Below, one piece after another: positions 33,350 through 43,692 of a DNA stretch of 64,000 bases. The notes under the pieces were generated by a model. The model saw only the letters and a program-made list of their open reading frames with translations. It ran no database searches and was not told the DNA's origin. Position 1 is the stretch's first letter. Every line of letters begins with the position of its first letter. The position numbers and the translations under genes are program-made. Source of the DNA: Gnetum montanum (taxonomy: Eukaryota; Streptophyta; Gnetopsida; Gnetales; Gnetaceae). The DNA lies in NCBI GenBank assembly GCA_015680685.1, contig MNCI01000958.1, positions 1-64,000 of the forward strand, written 5' to 3'.

Positions 33350-34102
33350 CACAATATCGTAGTGCACCATCATATCTATAAATAAGAGGAGGCTCTTCCT
33401 TTTTTCTCATTCTAGGCTAGACCGTAGCGAAACTCTGGAAGTTTGATCCCTCCAGAGATAGAATATTTTCCATGTACCTGTAGTAGGAGCTCCAAACTAA
33501 ATGGATCTTTATTCGAGCAAATATTGTACCTGAAAACAAGTTTGTGTACAACAATAAAGATGAACTTCTTGGATAAACCTTGCAATGCATGGGATAGGCT
33601 AAATAGGACTTTCATTATTGTTATTTATTTTTTACCATTTAAATGCTTTATTAGTCATTAAATCTTCCTCAACCCTTTTCTCCTAGTTAAGTGCCTCAAT
33701 ACAACCGCTTTGAGCACATGCGTTACGCTTGGTGATCCCAGCAACGACTAGCGTTTTGTAATCAAGGTTGCATTAGTTCAGGGTGTGAACAGTAAATGGG
33801 AATGGATACTGATGCTAGGTTAATTAAGGCTTAGTTAGTTAGTTAAAGTTAGTCAATTAGTCTCTTCACCCTTCACCTTATCAGCATAGGAGATAAAACA
33901 GAAAAGATATAAAAATCATATACCTCGGACTTACTTAACCATACAACCGTGACAAATACAAGTAAGTCTGGGAAGACAATGAATAATTAACCTTAAGTGT
34001 TCCATGAGGTGTGTAGGCTCTTAGTCTGCAGAGTTCGATCGGATCGGGCGTGTAACACTCATATTCGTATGGTTGAGTGTAGGGGTACCTCGCCACTTAT
34101 CA
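33350..34102 (+). repeat. 5' LTR of element B, 5'-truncated
   Basis: It starts within U3 at CACAATATCGTAGTGC rather than at TGATG, so about 100 bp are missing, together with part of the flanking target. TATA box TATAAATAAG at 33377-33386, AATAAAG near 33551, end CACTTATCA. Confidence 0.88.
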
Positions 34103-34103
34103 T

Positions 34104-34123
34104 TGGAGCCGTTGCCGGGGACT
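34104..34123 (+). promoter_or_regulatory. Primer-binding site of element B
   Basis: TGGAGCCGTTGCCGGGGACT. Its first 18 bases differ at one position (A for C at position 4) from the complement of the plant tRNA-Asp 3' end, making it the clearest primer site in the window. Confidence 0.85.
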
Positions 34124-34247
34124 AAGTTTTTTGTGCGCTAAGTAGAACATAGGAAATTATCCACATCATTGGGAGGCTAAACAAACCCTTAGGGTTAATT
34201 AAATGAAAAATTATATAACGGTTAATCAGCACATTGAATAAGACACA

Positions 34248-36890
34248 ATGTCTTCTTCTTCTTCTCATAAGAGCACTTCACCACCTAGGGATCATACAAG
34301 AAACAATCGGCACCAAACACATAACCGAAAACCGCCAGTTCCTCAACAATATTTGGTGGTATACACTCATCTTGATGAGTACATACCCGATTTTACTTTT
34401 ATCCTCCATCAGGATGAACAACTGCGCTGGAGAGACTTGCAAGGTAACATAGTGCTACCTCCAGATCGTGCAGTCCCCAACATGCTCCTCCGTGCTTTGG
34501 CACATATAGGCATGACACAGCTATACGCTGAATACATTATAGGTGATTTTGACACAAGGGATTACCATCCCACAACTACACAACGTTCAAGGGACTCAAG
34601 GCAAGAAAGCCACCATACATTTTTGAAGGGCAAAGGGGTCCCACACGTCCTAAGTGAAATTGGAGATAGTGGACCACTTATAATGGGTTCTCTATTGAAA
34701 GATGTTCCCCCTCCCAACGAAAGTGAGGAGGAGGGGTATTAGAACCTATGCTCCACGATACAAAACCCTGGTTCTGATCCTCGTGAATGCCAACTGTTCA
34801 CTGAGGGAACAAAAACACATGACAAGGACGGGCACTCTGATCATCATCATGATCGGGGCAGGGAACATCAAAGAGAAGGTAAGAAACATCGTCATGAGGA
34901 TGGTTGTCCTTCTTCTTCCCCTTCATCACATCACTCATCCTCTCCTTCCACATCGAGGCGTAGTCATAAAGAGCATAACGGTGAGGATAAGGGTAAGCGA
35001 AATGAGAGACCTCGACGAGAGAGTCGAGAGAGAGGACGAGGGCAGTCTAGAGAGTCTAGGCATGAAAGAAGGGAAAGTAGGGAACAACGTAGACATCATA
35101 GATGTCATGAAAGAGATGATCATGAAAAACCCCTACTTGCCACCCAAAGCATGCTAGATATAACGGAGGCTGTGAGAATACCAGCAAGGCATCAAAAAGA
35201 TAGCCGGATCAAGCACTTAGACATGAATCACATCCCATGATTTGAGGAGGGATACAACGCTGATCTGCAAAATCATTTATATGAATTCCATGATGCACCT
35301 TGCAAAACATAGAAAACAAGTGGCAAAAACTAAAGTTGTTTCCTAGGACACTCATAAAGGAAGCAGAGAGTTTGTACAATTCCTTAGAATCAGAAACCAT
35401 CAGGAGGTGGAGTACAATGTTAGAACTCTTCAACAATAAATATCAAATGTACTCTAGAGTGTCTAACTTGCATAAGCAGATCCAAGGATGGAAGCAAGGT
35501 ACTCATGAACCCTTGGATGTTACCATGGGCTGGTATTACGCATTATTACATCGTTGCTCGAGCCATGGTTACGCACAACAGGATCAACTTCACCATCTCG
35601 TAGATGGGCTAAGGTATGAAACTAGGAGAATCCTTGGGACTTATGCCCAAGGGATATTATCAAAACTTAAATCCCATGAGATTCATCACTTGTTGGAGAA
35701 AGTAGCCAAAGAAGAAGGGGAGCTATGAAAAAGAAAAAGTGTAGAAGAATATCACTCTGATCCTTCCCTCTAGAAGAGGGAAGTGAGATTTTGTGATGAA
35801 GAGGATGAGTCACCACTCTAAGAGTTGGTGAATAGGAAAACCTTGCCACTTCAAAAACTAACAACAGAAGCATTAGCTAAGGTAGATGAAATATGGAGCT
35901 CCTTAGACAGTAAAATTGAAACTGTCCTAAAAATCGTAGAGGAGTCTATAGAGGAACGAAGTAGTGACAAGGACAAGAGAAAGTGGAGAGATTCAGGCCC
36001 TGCACGTGACAAGGGTAAGGGAAAAATAACTATTGTTGATGAGGTTGTGGATTCGGACACAGACAATGATGGTGGATATGAGATCTACCACTATGACCAT
36101 CCTAAGGGATGTTGTCCAATCATCTCACATCTACAAGAGTCTGGGGTGTATGCACTCAACCCGAGACTTAACAGACGGCAGACACCCCGAAGGTTACCTT
36201 ATCCCTAAGGTAACCCAAGACAGTTTCACCAACCGTTGATGTACTATCCAAGTGGAACTCCACCACAACCCATTGAGCAACATCAGTAGTGGTAATACCC
36301 ACAGTCATGGGGGATTCCACCACTGAAACAATAATACCCTTACTGGCAACCCAATCCTTATGGCTACTACGTGCAGTAGCAGATTTCTCCAAGTGACTCC
36401 ATGGATCACGCAACTCCCCAATGTTACTACCAAGTTCAGGAGTACTTTAGAAGGACTCCTTCTCCTCCAGGAGACGCTCTACATCCATACCATCCTCCTA
36501 ATACGTTTGCACCTCTTCCACTGGTATTTCCACTACCTCCTACTCCAACAATGCAAGGGAAACTCCCCACTCAACCACAGCAATGTAACGCTACGAGAGT
36601 TGTAAACCTTCAACCCTCTACTAGTTCTGACAACCACAAAAAGAGAAGACCTTTCTTCAAAACCAAAAGCCCAGACAAGCTCTCACAACCACAAGCGGTT
36701 GAGTCTGTAACTAGTCCTCCAACATACAAGGCTTCGGAGCTCCCTTCAAATGAATATCAGAGCTCAACGCATACGGTTATGTTAACACATACCATAACCG
36801 ACTAGATCAAGATAGGCCACCTTCCCAGAAAACTATCTAACCCTGGAAGTCCCTTAATCTACCTCCAAGTCACCAAGAACAAACCACATA
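34248..36890 (+). pseudogene. gag of element B (decayed)
   Basis: The start at 34248 (MSSSSSHKSTSPPRD) is the first ATG after the leader, and it opens 164 codons containing YTHLDEYIPDFTFILHQDEQ. A charged region rich in His, Asp, Arg and Ser follows (34800-35130). The capsid-like gag domain is at about 35300-35728 (NKWQKLKLFPRTLIKEAESL, SNLHKQIQGWKQGTHEPLD, YYALLHRCSSHGY). The next block (35825-36208) has GKGKITIVDEVVDSDTD and YDHPKGCCPIISHLQ. The tail is rich in Pro, Tyr, Ser and Gln. Several frame shifts and stops occur. No CCHC knuckle is visible. Confidence 0.87.
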
Positions 36891-37275
36891 AGGCTCTTCT
36901 TAACTCAGGTTCCGGAGTCAACTTAATATCATGAGAAATGTATCAAGCCTGGAACCTGCCCCAACTTAAGAAGAGCAATATTCAACTAGAGTCGGCTGAC
37001 CAATCCATCACCATTCCCTTGGGATTGATGGAGGACATCGTTGCCACTGTGTGTGGTTGGTCATACCCAGCTAATTTCCTGGTGATCCAAATAAACAATG
37101 ATAAATGGAATTTTCAAATAACAATGGGAAGGGCATGGCTAAGTACAATTGATGCACACCTAGGAATCAGCAATCTTTCCCTCGAAATATCCAAGAAAAA
37201 TACTTTTGGGAAGATTGAGAGAAAGAGAGTTCCATGCATCGCGTATAGTGACACAGGGTGCCATTGCATGCAGAA
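36891..37275 (+). pseudogene. Aspartic protease region of element B
   Basis: The active site reads ALLNSGSGVNLIS near 36891-36930, so the catalytic Asp is Asn. After a stop an open frame starts at 36938 with MYQAWNLPQLKKSN, LMEDIVATVCGWSYPANFLVI and ITMGRAWLSTIDAHLGI. This matches the second half of Athila-type protease. The frame continues without a stop into the PR-RT linker (to 37852). Confidence 0.85.
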
Positions 37276-37794
37276 ATCATGGGTGATGCGAAGTTTAACA
37301 TTGCCTGCATGCAATAGGTGTGCACAAGATATTGACATACAAAAGTACCTATATGCAGCAGCCACACAACAAGAAAACACCCAGTGGCTGATGGCTGATC
37401 AAGGGAGCAACTCGATAACATGCATGGAACTAACTGAGAGGATAACTAGTGCTTACATTGAAATAACAGACATACTAGAGCAAGTTTGTTGCCAACTTCC
37501 AACCCTTAACTTCAAAAACATTAATTGGTGGAAGTTGAAGATTCCTAAGGAATTTAGACAAGAGCCCCTAGACCTAAAACCATTGCCCACTGGTTTGGAA
37601 TACATGACCCTTGAAAATGGAAAATCGGTAATTATCAACGCAAAACTTGTCCCCAAGCAAAACGAAAGCCTATTGAAAGTAATCAATAAATGGTCAAAAC
37701 CCTTTGCCTGGTCATACCTCAAGCTAACCAAAATACACCCTAGGATATGCCAGCATAGGATTTACACGAACCCCTCCATGAAGCCTTGGAAGCA
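37276..37794 (+). pseudogene. Linker between protease and RT in element B
   Basis: It continues the 304-codon frame of 36938-37852. It contains NWWKLKIPKEFRQEPLDLKPLPTG (the conserved plant-gypsy segment before RT), VIINAKLVPKQNESLLKVIN and KPFAWSYLKL. The same segment is found in D (46890-47075) and, decayed, in A and F. Confidence 0.8.
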
Positions 37795-38640
37795 ACCAAA
37801 GAGGCGATTGAACCCGAAATTGAAACAAGTAGTGAAAGAAGAGATAGAATAGCTCATCAAGGCTGGGTTCATATATTCCATTGCTGATAGTGAATGGGTT
37901 AGTCCTCTAGTAATCGTACCTAAGAAAGGAGGAAAATGAAGGGTATGTATAGATTTTAGGTTACTGAACATGGTAGCATTCAAAGATCATTTTTCATTGT
38001 CGTTCGTCAACCAAGTCTTGGACACTATAGCGAGGCATCACTATTATAGTTTTCTGGATGGGTATAGTGGATATAATCAAATACAAATAGCACCTAAAGA
38101 TCAAGCCAAAACAACGTTCACTAGTCCCTGGGGAACGTTCACATATAAGAAAATGCCATTTTTCTTGTGCAATGCCCCCGCCACATTCCAACGTTTAGTC
38201 CTAAGCATATTTCAACAACAGATAGGAAACGAAGTGGAAGTCTTTATGGACAACTTCTCCACTTATGGGACAAGCTTTGATCAAGCCCTAGACCAGTTAA
38301 AGCAAGTGCTAAAATGATGCATTGAAACCAATCTAAAGCTCAACTGGCAGAAAAGCCATTTGATGGTTCAAGAGGGCATAGTACTGGGGCATAAGATTTT
38401 GCAATCAGGAATAGAGGTAGACCCAGAAAAAGTAAAGGTTATCCAAGGAATCACTCGACAACCAGAAACAGTCAAAGATATTTGGTCATTCCTTGGACAC
38501 ACTGGCTACTATAGGAGATTCATTGAGAACTTCTCCAAGATTGCCAAACCATTGGTAGAATTAACGAAAAAATATGCACCCTTCGAATGGACCAGGGAAT
38601 GTGAACGAGCATTCCAAACTCTAAAATAAAGGCTTGTGGA
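37795..38640 (+). pseudogene. Reverse transcriptase of element B (decayed)
   Basis: Blocks: LNPKLKQVVKEEIE, WVSPLVIVPKKGGK, CIDFRLLNMVAFKDHFSL, YSFLDGYSGYNQIQIAPKDQ, TTFTSPWGTFTYKKMPF and LCNAPATFQRLVLSIFQQQI. VFMDNFSTYG follows near 38241-38270 (second catalytic Asp to Asn), then SFLGHTGYYRRFIENFSKIA. Stops lie after EEIE, after KKGGK and after QVLK. The palm and connection are otherwise complete. Confidence 0.92.
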
Positions 38641-39090
38641 AACCCCTATTCTACAAGCCCCTGACTGGTCCAGACCATTTCATATAATGACCGATGCATC
38701 TAATTATGCCTTAGGAGCCGTACTAACATAGTTAGATGAACAAAAATGCCCTTATTACATCCACTGTGTGAGTAAGAGTATTGCTGGTGCACAACTCAAC
38801 TACACAACTACCGAAAAGGAATTAATGGTTGTAGTGTTTGCACTGGACAAATTTAGGCACTATGTGTTGGGCTACAAAGTGTACATTCATACAGATCATA
38901 GTGCAATTCGGTTTCTCATGAACAAGCTAATGGTTAGCCCTCGTATTATACGTTGGTTGATAATCCTTCAAGAGTTCGATTTAACAATAGTAGATCGAAA
39001 GGGCACCGAGAACGTAGTTTCTGATCATTTATCTCGGTTGCGTTGGGACAACAAAGAGGATGAATATGCTGTATCTGATCATTTTCCTGA
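38641..39090 (+). pseudogene. RNase H of element B (nearly complete)
   Basis: IMTDASNYALGAVLT, EKELMVVVFALDKFRHYVLG and HTDHSAIRFLMNKLMV keep the catalytic Asp, Glu and Asp. The end reads DRKGTENVVSDHLSRLRWDN. The open frame 38768-39328 covers most of it and the linker to integrase. One stop lies after AVLT. It has the usual position and length for Ty3/gypsy RNase H. Confidence 0.88.
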
Positions 39091-40487
39091 TAAAACCCTC
39101 TTCGCCAATGTAATAAATAACCAACCCACTGGAACAAATTGGTATAGTAGCATTCTTACTTATCTCCTTTCCCAACAAACACCACAGGGGTTGGACTTTA
39201 GGAAGAAGCAACGGTTTCTTCATAAAACCAAGTACTTCATGGAAATCAAGGGACAACTCTATAAAGTCTATCCTGATGGCTTGGTTCAATGGTGTGTGCC
39301 CAATGTGAATCAATTAAGAGTTCTCTAGAATGCTCATGAGGGTCCCTGTGGGGGCCACTATGCAGGGAGATGAACGGCCATTAAGATCTTGCTTATAGGA
39401 TATTACTAGCCAACGCTATTTCGGGATGCCCATCAATTTTTCCAATCCTATGAGCGTTGTCAACGGGATGGTGGAATGACTACTATGGAGGGTCCATAAC
39501 AATGGATTCAACCCTTGGAACCCTTTTATATTTGGGGAATATATTTTATGGGGCCTATTACACCGATGTCCAATGGAAAAGCTTATGTCATTGTTGCTGT
39601 TGACTATTTAACCAAATGGGTTGAAGAAGCTGCTGTAACAAATTGCACATCATCTACAGCTGCACGATTTGTACAGCAACAAATTGTCAATAGGTTTGGT
39701 GTGCTGCGTGCACTCATCTCTGATAATGGAACACATTTTATGGGTGCAACCTTTCACAAGTTGATGCAACGCTTAGGGGTTGAACATAAATTAATCATAC
39801 CTTATCACCCCCAAGCTAATGGCCAAGCTGAAGTCACCAATTGGGAGATTACAAGAATATTAACAAGAACAATTTGCAAATTTAGGAGAGATTGGAGCAC
39901 GAAACTAAACGATAATCTATAGGCATACCACTCCACATGGAAACTCCCTACAGGCTACTCTCCCCATGAGTTGGTGTACAGAAAACTCCCAAAACTTCCA
40001 ATTCAAACTGAGCTCCGTACACTATCCATGGCATATGACCTCCACCTTAACCTTGATCTAGCACAAAAACAAAGATTGACATCTCTAAACATGCTATATG
40101 AGAATCTATTGGTTGCCCTATCATCAAACGAGATACACAAGGCACATAACAAACAACGACATGACTCAAAAATTTGAAAGGTTAAGTACCAACCAGGAGA
40201 CAAGGTCCTTTACTAGAACCCTGCACATGTACCACAACGTATGAAATTTCAAACATTGTGGGAAGGATCCTACATTATCCATAAGACCTTTCCCTCGAGA
40301 GCCATGACAATATACAAGCCTAAAACCCCTGATAAGAGATTACTGGTCAATGTGCAACAAACCAAACCTTTCCATGAACCAAGAACAACCAGTGCAACTC
40401 ACACCTCTGATAGTGAACAACCATGCTCCTTATTTCAGATCTCTCCCTTTCCATTCAATCATGGGGGAGATGGCCACCTGTGCTAAT
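39091..40487 (+). pseudogene. Integrase of element B (decayed)
   Basis: The zinc-binding part has HEGPCGGHY and SYERCQ (first Cys to Tyr). The core has IWGIYFMGPI (Tyr at the first catalytic Asp), ALISDNGTHFMGATF (Asp kept) and NGQAEVTNWEITRIL (Glu kept). The C-terminal part has DWSTKLNDNL, a stop, AYHSTWKLPTGYSPHELVY, then KVKYQPGDKVLY and LWEGSYIIHKTFP. About six stops interrupt it. It ends with the CATGGGGGAGATGGCCAC motif at 40460. Confidence 0.92.
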
Positions 40488-40638
40488 AAATCGAGGCCCT
40501 CAGTTCTTTTTAAGTTTTTGTCTTACACATTTTTGTTTTACATGTTTTTTTTGCACGTTTTTTGTTTTACACGTTTTTTTTTTACAAATTTCTTTAAATT
40601 TTCTTATTTTTGTTTTACAACATCGTTCATACCTTTTC

Positions 40639-40640
<2 letters not shown>

Positions 40641-40677
<37 letters not shown>
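40641..40677 (+). repeat. (TG)18 microsatellite
   Basis: An uninterrupted TG run of 37 bases in the 3' region of B. It generates Cys/Val repeat frames that are not genes. Confidence 0.97.
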
Positions 40678-40680
<3 letters not shown>

Positions 40681-42047
40681 CCACCTTGTAAGTTTGTCAT
40701 TTAATAAGTGTTTTCCATGATGGTATGAACTGTTTTTATATTGATTGCTGATATTTGGTTTTTACCTTTAAGTCATGATGTTGATACTAAGGTATGTTCT
40801 TTTGATATGACAGGAAATGAGTCCACTTCATCCATACATCCACAAATCTCTATGGTCTCTCTCAGCTTGGAAATGTACAATCCCCTTCTAAATAAGAACT
40901 ATAACGAATCGGTGACTGGGCATTTCTCAAACTAAGGAAGGAATCAAGGATTGAAAAGGGTGTGACTTCAAGGGAACTTAATGCATTTGTGTTGGCCATT
41001 CTCTTGGGTGCTTGGATGTTTTCTTCTTGAGTTCTCTTACCATTTTGACGTTACTTCATCATCGGGAAGCTGAGCTAATAAAAATAACAAAGTCTTTGCA
41101 TGGTGTGGTTCTCACGCATAAACACATAAAACAAAAAAAAAGAGTGAGAATTCAAAGCACACCCCTTAGATGAAATAATTATTTGGGCTACAAGAACTAG
41201 TTATGGAACTAAAATAAAATTGTTCCCTCTAATTAAGGCCCTTCTTTCTTCCCATTCTCTCCTTCTTGTTTCGTCGAAATGGTGGTGGCTCTTGGGTGAA
41301 GGCATTCTTGTTACTTCAAGAGGATGGATTGGCCAAATGCATTAATGCGAAGTCACTGGATGGGGTTTGTTGAGGCTGGACTTGGAATGGGATATGCTAA
41401 GTCACATTAATCATGAACTACACAAGGGGCTACACACCACCTTGTTCTTGGGATTCCATTCCATTCTCTTCTCTCCATCCTTCTCTCCATTGTTCACCTC
41501 ATTGTCGGTTGTATCATTAGTGTATATTTTGGTTGATGCATTGTTTTCTTTTTGGTAAATTCTTGTGGTTACGACTTTAACTCTTGTTCCAAATGACATT
41601 CCCAAAGCTTATGAACTCTTTGAATGTGGGTTTGTCATGGCATTAAGGGCATGAGCTTGCTTTGGGGAGGACCCATTGACATTCCTCTTTGGTGCACCAG
41701 TTAAATTTTTTCCCCTAAAATTTTTGCAATCCACTCTATTTTGTTCATTTCCATCTTGACATCCATTTCATTGACATTATAGTTGTCTCTTTTTCTTCAT
41801 CTTTCTTATTCCTTTTCTTTTTCCATTCTCTCACTACCAGAGGTTCGTGATTCATCATGGGGGTACGAGGCCCATTTTTTTTGATTTCCTCCTAACCCCT
41901 ACACCTTCGGTAGTCACCAATATTATATCTCCAGATCCGTAATCAGCCATACCACAACCTAGCCAACGGATCTTTCACCGAAGCAAGGTATCAACAGCAT
42001 TGAAATTCATTTACCCTTTCTAATATAAGATTGTGTTGTGTGTGCAT

Positions 42048-42272
42048 ATGGCAATCATGCAACAATGGATTGGATCTAGAAGGAACACATGGAATGGAGC
42101 AGTGCTGAAAGCAACTATGCAAGGAGCAAAATCGATGGCGTGCTTACGGATGGACAATGAAAGTCGCAATCTTGGCGTTGGCAGCAGCAAAACTTCTTTC
42201 TCTCTCTCTTTCTCAACTGCCAAAATGAGGTCTAATGTCAAATGTATAAAGTGTTCACTCTTGTTGTCATGA
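42048..42272 (+). CDS. Small ORF in the 3' region of element B (74 aa), function unknown
   Basis: It starts MAIMQQWIGSRRNTWNGAV and contains MQGAKSMACLRMDNESRN, then a Ser-rich end. It lies right after a pyrimidine-rich TTGTGTTGTGTGTGCA stretch that in element A ends in a perfect splice acceptor. Similar peptides are readable in element 1 and element A. The position between IN and LTR is that of env-like ORFs in Athila elements, but there is no signal peptide or membrane segment. It may be the remnant of a spliced accessory ORF or a chance frame. Confidence 0.35.
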   Translation: MAIMQQWIGSRRNTWNGAVLKATMQGAKSMACLRMDNESRNLGVGSSKTSFSLSFSTAKMRSNVKCIKCSLLLS

Positions 42273-42400
42273 ACACTAGTCTTGTCTTGTCTTGTAATGA
42301 TGATCCATTCACATGTCATCCCATTAGTTCCATTTTGAGTTAATAATCCCATACCGTCCCAATATTTTGTAAGGAACTTGAGGATGAGTTTTTATTCAAT

Positions 42401-42410
42401 CATGGGGGTA
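42401..42410 (+). promoter_or_regulatory. Polypurine tract of element B
   Basis: CATGGGGGTA abutting the LTR start TGATGGGAC. It is identical to that of element 1. Confidence 0.85.
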
Positions 42411-43270
42411 TGATGGGACACGATATCACATGGGCCATGATATCACGTCCGCCATGATATCGCATCCCCCGCAATATCGTGTACACAATATCGCGTCTTC
42501 CCCTGCGATATCCCATACGCAATATCGCAGTGCGTCATCATATCTATAAATAAAAGGTAGCTCTCCCTTCTTTCTCATTCTAGGCTAGATTGTTGCAAAA
42601 CTCTAGCAATTTAATCCCTCTAGAGATAGAATATTTTCAATGTACCCGCAGTAGGAGCTCCAAAGTGAACGGATCTTTATTCGATCAAATATTGTACCTG
42701 AACACAAGTTTGTGTACGGCAATAAAGACAAACTTCTTGGATAAACCTTGCAGTGCATGGGATAGGCTAAATAGGACTTTCATTATTGTTATTTATTGTT
42801 TACCATTTAAATGCTTTATTATTCATTAAATCTCTCTCAACCCTTCTCTCCTAGTTAAGTGCCTCAGTACAACCGCTTCGAGCACATGCGTTACGCTTGG
42901 TGATCCCAGCAACGACTAGTATTTGGTAACCAAGGTTGCATTGGTTTAGGGTGTGAATGGTAAGTGGGAATGGATACTGATGCTAGGTTAATTAAGGCTT
43001 AGTTAGTTAGTTAAAGTTAGTCAATTAGTCTCTTCACCCTTCACCTTATCAGCATAGGAGATAAAACAGAAAAGATATAAAAATCATATACCTTGGACTT
43101 ACTTAACCATACAACCATGACAAATATAAGTAAGTTTGGGAAGATAACAAATAATTAACCTTAAGTGTTCCATGAGGCGTGTAGGCACTTAGTCTACGAA
43201 GTTCTACCGGATCATGTGTGTAACGCTCATATTCATATGGTTGAGTGTAGGGGTACCTTGCCACTCATCA
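42411..43270 (+). repeat. 3' LTR of element B (860 bp)
   Basis: It begins TGATGGGACACGATATC and ends CCACTCATCA. The U3 (42411-42535) has at least seven GATATC or AATATCG modules. TATAAATAAA near 42545; AATAAAG near 42720. Confidence 0.93.
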
Positions 43271-43537
43271 ATTACAAATTAAATTACTTCATTCCTTTTA
43301 TTTTTTATTTTAAGCACCCAAAACATAAAACATCAAAAATAATATGCCTTGATTACACTTAATCATATCTCTACATATCACAAGTGTAATTGGGAAGACA
43401 ATGAATGATTGTTAGGGCAAGTTCGCTTCCTAAAGACTAGTGTACCAAAAGATATAAAGTCCACAGAATTTGATGAGATTACTCATGAACACTTAGTGAT
43501 TCATATGGTTAAGCGTAGGGGTATTCACCACTCATCA
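43271..43537 (+). repeat. 5' LTR of element D, right part
   Basis: It resumes at ATTACAAATTAAATTAC after the 3' LTR of B and ends CACTCATCA. It aligns with 61230-61494 and with 52380-52654. Confidence 0.88.
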
Positions 43538-43538
43538 T

Positions 43539-43560
43539 TGGCACCATTGTCAATGACTCC
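43539..43560 (+). promoter_or_regulatory. Primer-binding site of element D
   Basis: TGGCACCATTGTCAATGACTCC, one base after the LTR. It is a drifted tRNA-Asp-type site. The duplicate at 61496 reads TGGCACCATTGTCAAGGACTCC. Confidence 0.7.
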
Positions 43561-43692
43561 TTTTTGTTTGAAACATGCACTATCTAGGCATAATGAAAAT
43601 AATTAACCTCATTAGATGAACCCTAAGGACAAAATCATTCTCAAAATAAATATAATAAATTAAAAACACTAATATTTTATTGTAATTACAAA

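Larger units (their letters stand above)
40488..42400 (+). other. 3' region of element B
   Basis: T-rich just after integrase, with a (TG)18 microsatellite, then sequence shared with A, D and element 1. Landmarks: GGTGTGACTTCAAGGGAACTT near 40959, GCATGGTGTGGTTCTC near 41098, the CTACCAGAGGTTCG landmark near 41834 and a second CATGGGGGTA at 41856-41865. A small ORF is listed separately. I see no env-like gene. Confidence 0.6.
33350..43270 (+). mobile_element. Element B: nearly complete Athila-like gypsy element nested in the D LTR
   Basis: 5' LTR 33350-34102 (its first ~100 bases deleted), primer-binding site, gag, PR, RT, RH, IN, a 1.9-kb 3' region, polypurine tract, and 3' LTR 42411-43270. 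It splits the 5' LTR of D, which is uninterrupted in the second copy at 60621-61494, so B came after the duplication. It is the best-preserved coding copy in the window, with open stretches up to 304 codons. A hand comparison of ~330 LTR bases gave roughly 5% difference. Confidence 0.94.

Noticed and set aside
34104-34123. A tRNA gene near the primer-binding sites
   Set aside because: Only about 20 bases complementary to a tRNA 3' end are present at each site; no cloverleaf can be formed.
36938-37852. The longest open frame (304 codons) as a possible host gene
   Set aside because: Its content is the second half of the protease, the linker and the RT start of element B, matching A, D and F.
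40350-40704. Two overlapping frames with Cys-Val repeats
   Set aside because: They are produced by the integrase tail, T-rich DNA and the (TG)18 microsatellite.
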